Made by a program: the position numbers and the translations under genes
The notes under the pieces: model-generated
The model's database searches: none
What the model was told of the DNA's origin: nothing
The model's input: the letters and a program-made list of their open reading frames with translations, nothing else
Assembly: GCA_029779375.1 (NCBI GenBank)
Contig: JAKPAR010000271.1
Span: 1 to 6,409 of the forward strand
Length of the DNA stretch: 6,409 bases
Source of the DNA: Bacillota bacterium
GTDB taxonomy: Bacteria; Bacillota; Clostridia; Tissierellales; Sporanaerobacteraceae
Direction of reading: 5' to 3'
In this document: positions 6,220 through 6,409 of the stretch, piece after piece
How positions within the stretch are numbered: the first letter of the stretch is position 1
Layout of the letters: every line of letters starts with the position of its first letter

Positions 6220-6409
6220 TTAATTCCGCTTTGTCATATAAAATGTAATCGCTTTATCACCATAAAATCTCTTGTCTACTTCATTTAAACAAAATACGCT
6301 TTTGTCTATCATAAGTTTGCTTTCATGTTCTGCTATTATAATTCCTCTATCTTCTAAAATATTGTTTTCACATACTATTTTTAATGTTTCTAATACCAAC
6401 CCTTTTTCA
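6220..6409 (-). CDS. rsmD: 16S rRNA (guanine966-N2)-methyltransferase RsmD, C-terminal part only
   Basis: The frame is open from the right edge to a TAA at 6220-6222, giving 62 residues that begin EKGLVLETLKIVCENNIL and end in FYMTKRN. RsmD (YhhF/YlbH) methylates G966 of 16S rRNA on the assembled small subunit. The visible part is the end of the Rossmann methyltransferase domain: a helix, the strand GIIIAEHE that corresponds to the family's GxIvvEH segment, and the closing KRFYGDKAITFY, like the RsmD ending RxYGDTxIxxY. The catalytic NPPY-type motif and SAM-binding loop lie outside the window and cannot be checked. Identity rests on these C-terminal patterns and on the position directly upstream of coaD. 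Confidence 0.88.
   Translation of the reverse strand, partial: EKGLVLETLKIVCENNILEDRGIIIAEHESKLMIDKSVFCLNEVDKRFYGDKAITFYMTKRN

Noticed and set aside
6019..6288. Plus-strand open frame of 89 codons across the coaD/rsmD junction
   Set aside because: It runs antisense through two conserved genes and has no ribosome binding site or recognisable motif.
1..6409. A novel defence, mobile or secretion system
   Set aside because: Every gene but one belongs to a conserved housekeeping or sporulation family. There are no transposase, integrase, toxin-antitoxin or array-like repeats, and base composition looks uniform by eye.

Overview
The window looks like ordinary chromosomal DNA from a low-GC (roughly 30% by eye), endospore-forming Firmicute of the class Clostridia or Tissierellia. 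The codons are A/T-rich, most Shine-Dalgarno sites are of the AGGAGG type, and promoters are sigma-A-like. A sporulation membrane protein (YlbJ/SpoVV) is present, and acetate kinase fits a fermentative lifestyle. The genus cannot be fixed from the sequence alone. I see no mobile element, tRNA, rRNA, CRISPR array or phage gene. No gene-free stretch exceeds about 131 bases.

Layout from left to right: a YceD/DUF177 protein (minus, 3' end cut by the left edge); ackA acetate kinase (minus); tmcAL, the tRNA(Met) cytidine acetate ligase (plus, divergent from ackA); a YlbK/RssA-type patatin-like serine hydrolase (minus, convergent with tmcAL across a two-way terminator); ylbJ/spoVV (plus, divergent from the patatin gene); a coiled-coil protein of unknown function (minus, ending 3 bp from ylbJ); coaD (minus, overlapping the coiled-coil gene by one base); and the C-terminal 62 codons of rsmD (minus, cut by the right edge).

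Read from right to left, the order rsmD, coaD, ylbJ, ylbK, tmcAL(ylbM), yceD(ylbN) is that of the Bacillus subtilis ylb region. There are three changes: ylbJ and tmcAL are inverted, a coiled-coil gene sits after coaD and ackA sits before yceD, and ylbL is absent. The result is an alternating-strand arrangement with two divergent and two convergent junctions, and the regulatory DNA lies in these junctions. They hold a near-consensus ackA promoter back to back with an extended -10 for tmcAL, a perfect 17-bp dyad plus a sigma-E-like promoter between ylbK and ylbJ, and a bidirectional terminator whose stem is partly coding sequence. yceD has a perfect-consensus sigma-A promoter of its own.

Functionally the genes serve separate housekeeping roles: fermentation and ATP (AckA), translation (TmcAL, RsmD and probably YceD through its usual partner rpmF), CoA synthesis (CoaD), lipid hydrolysis (patatin) and spore maturation (YlbJ). 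The one biochemical link worth noting is that AckA and TmcAL both handle acetate and face each other across a shared promoter region. I found no convincing new multi-gene system. The least understood gene is the coiled-coil protein after coaD.
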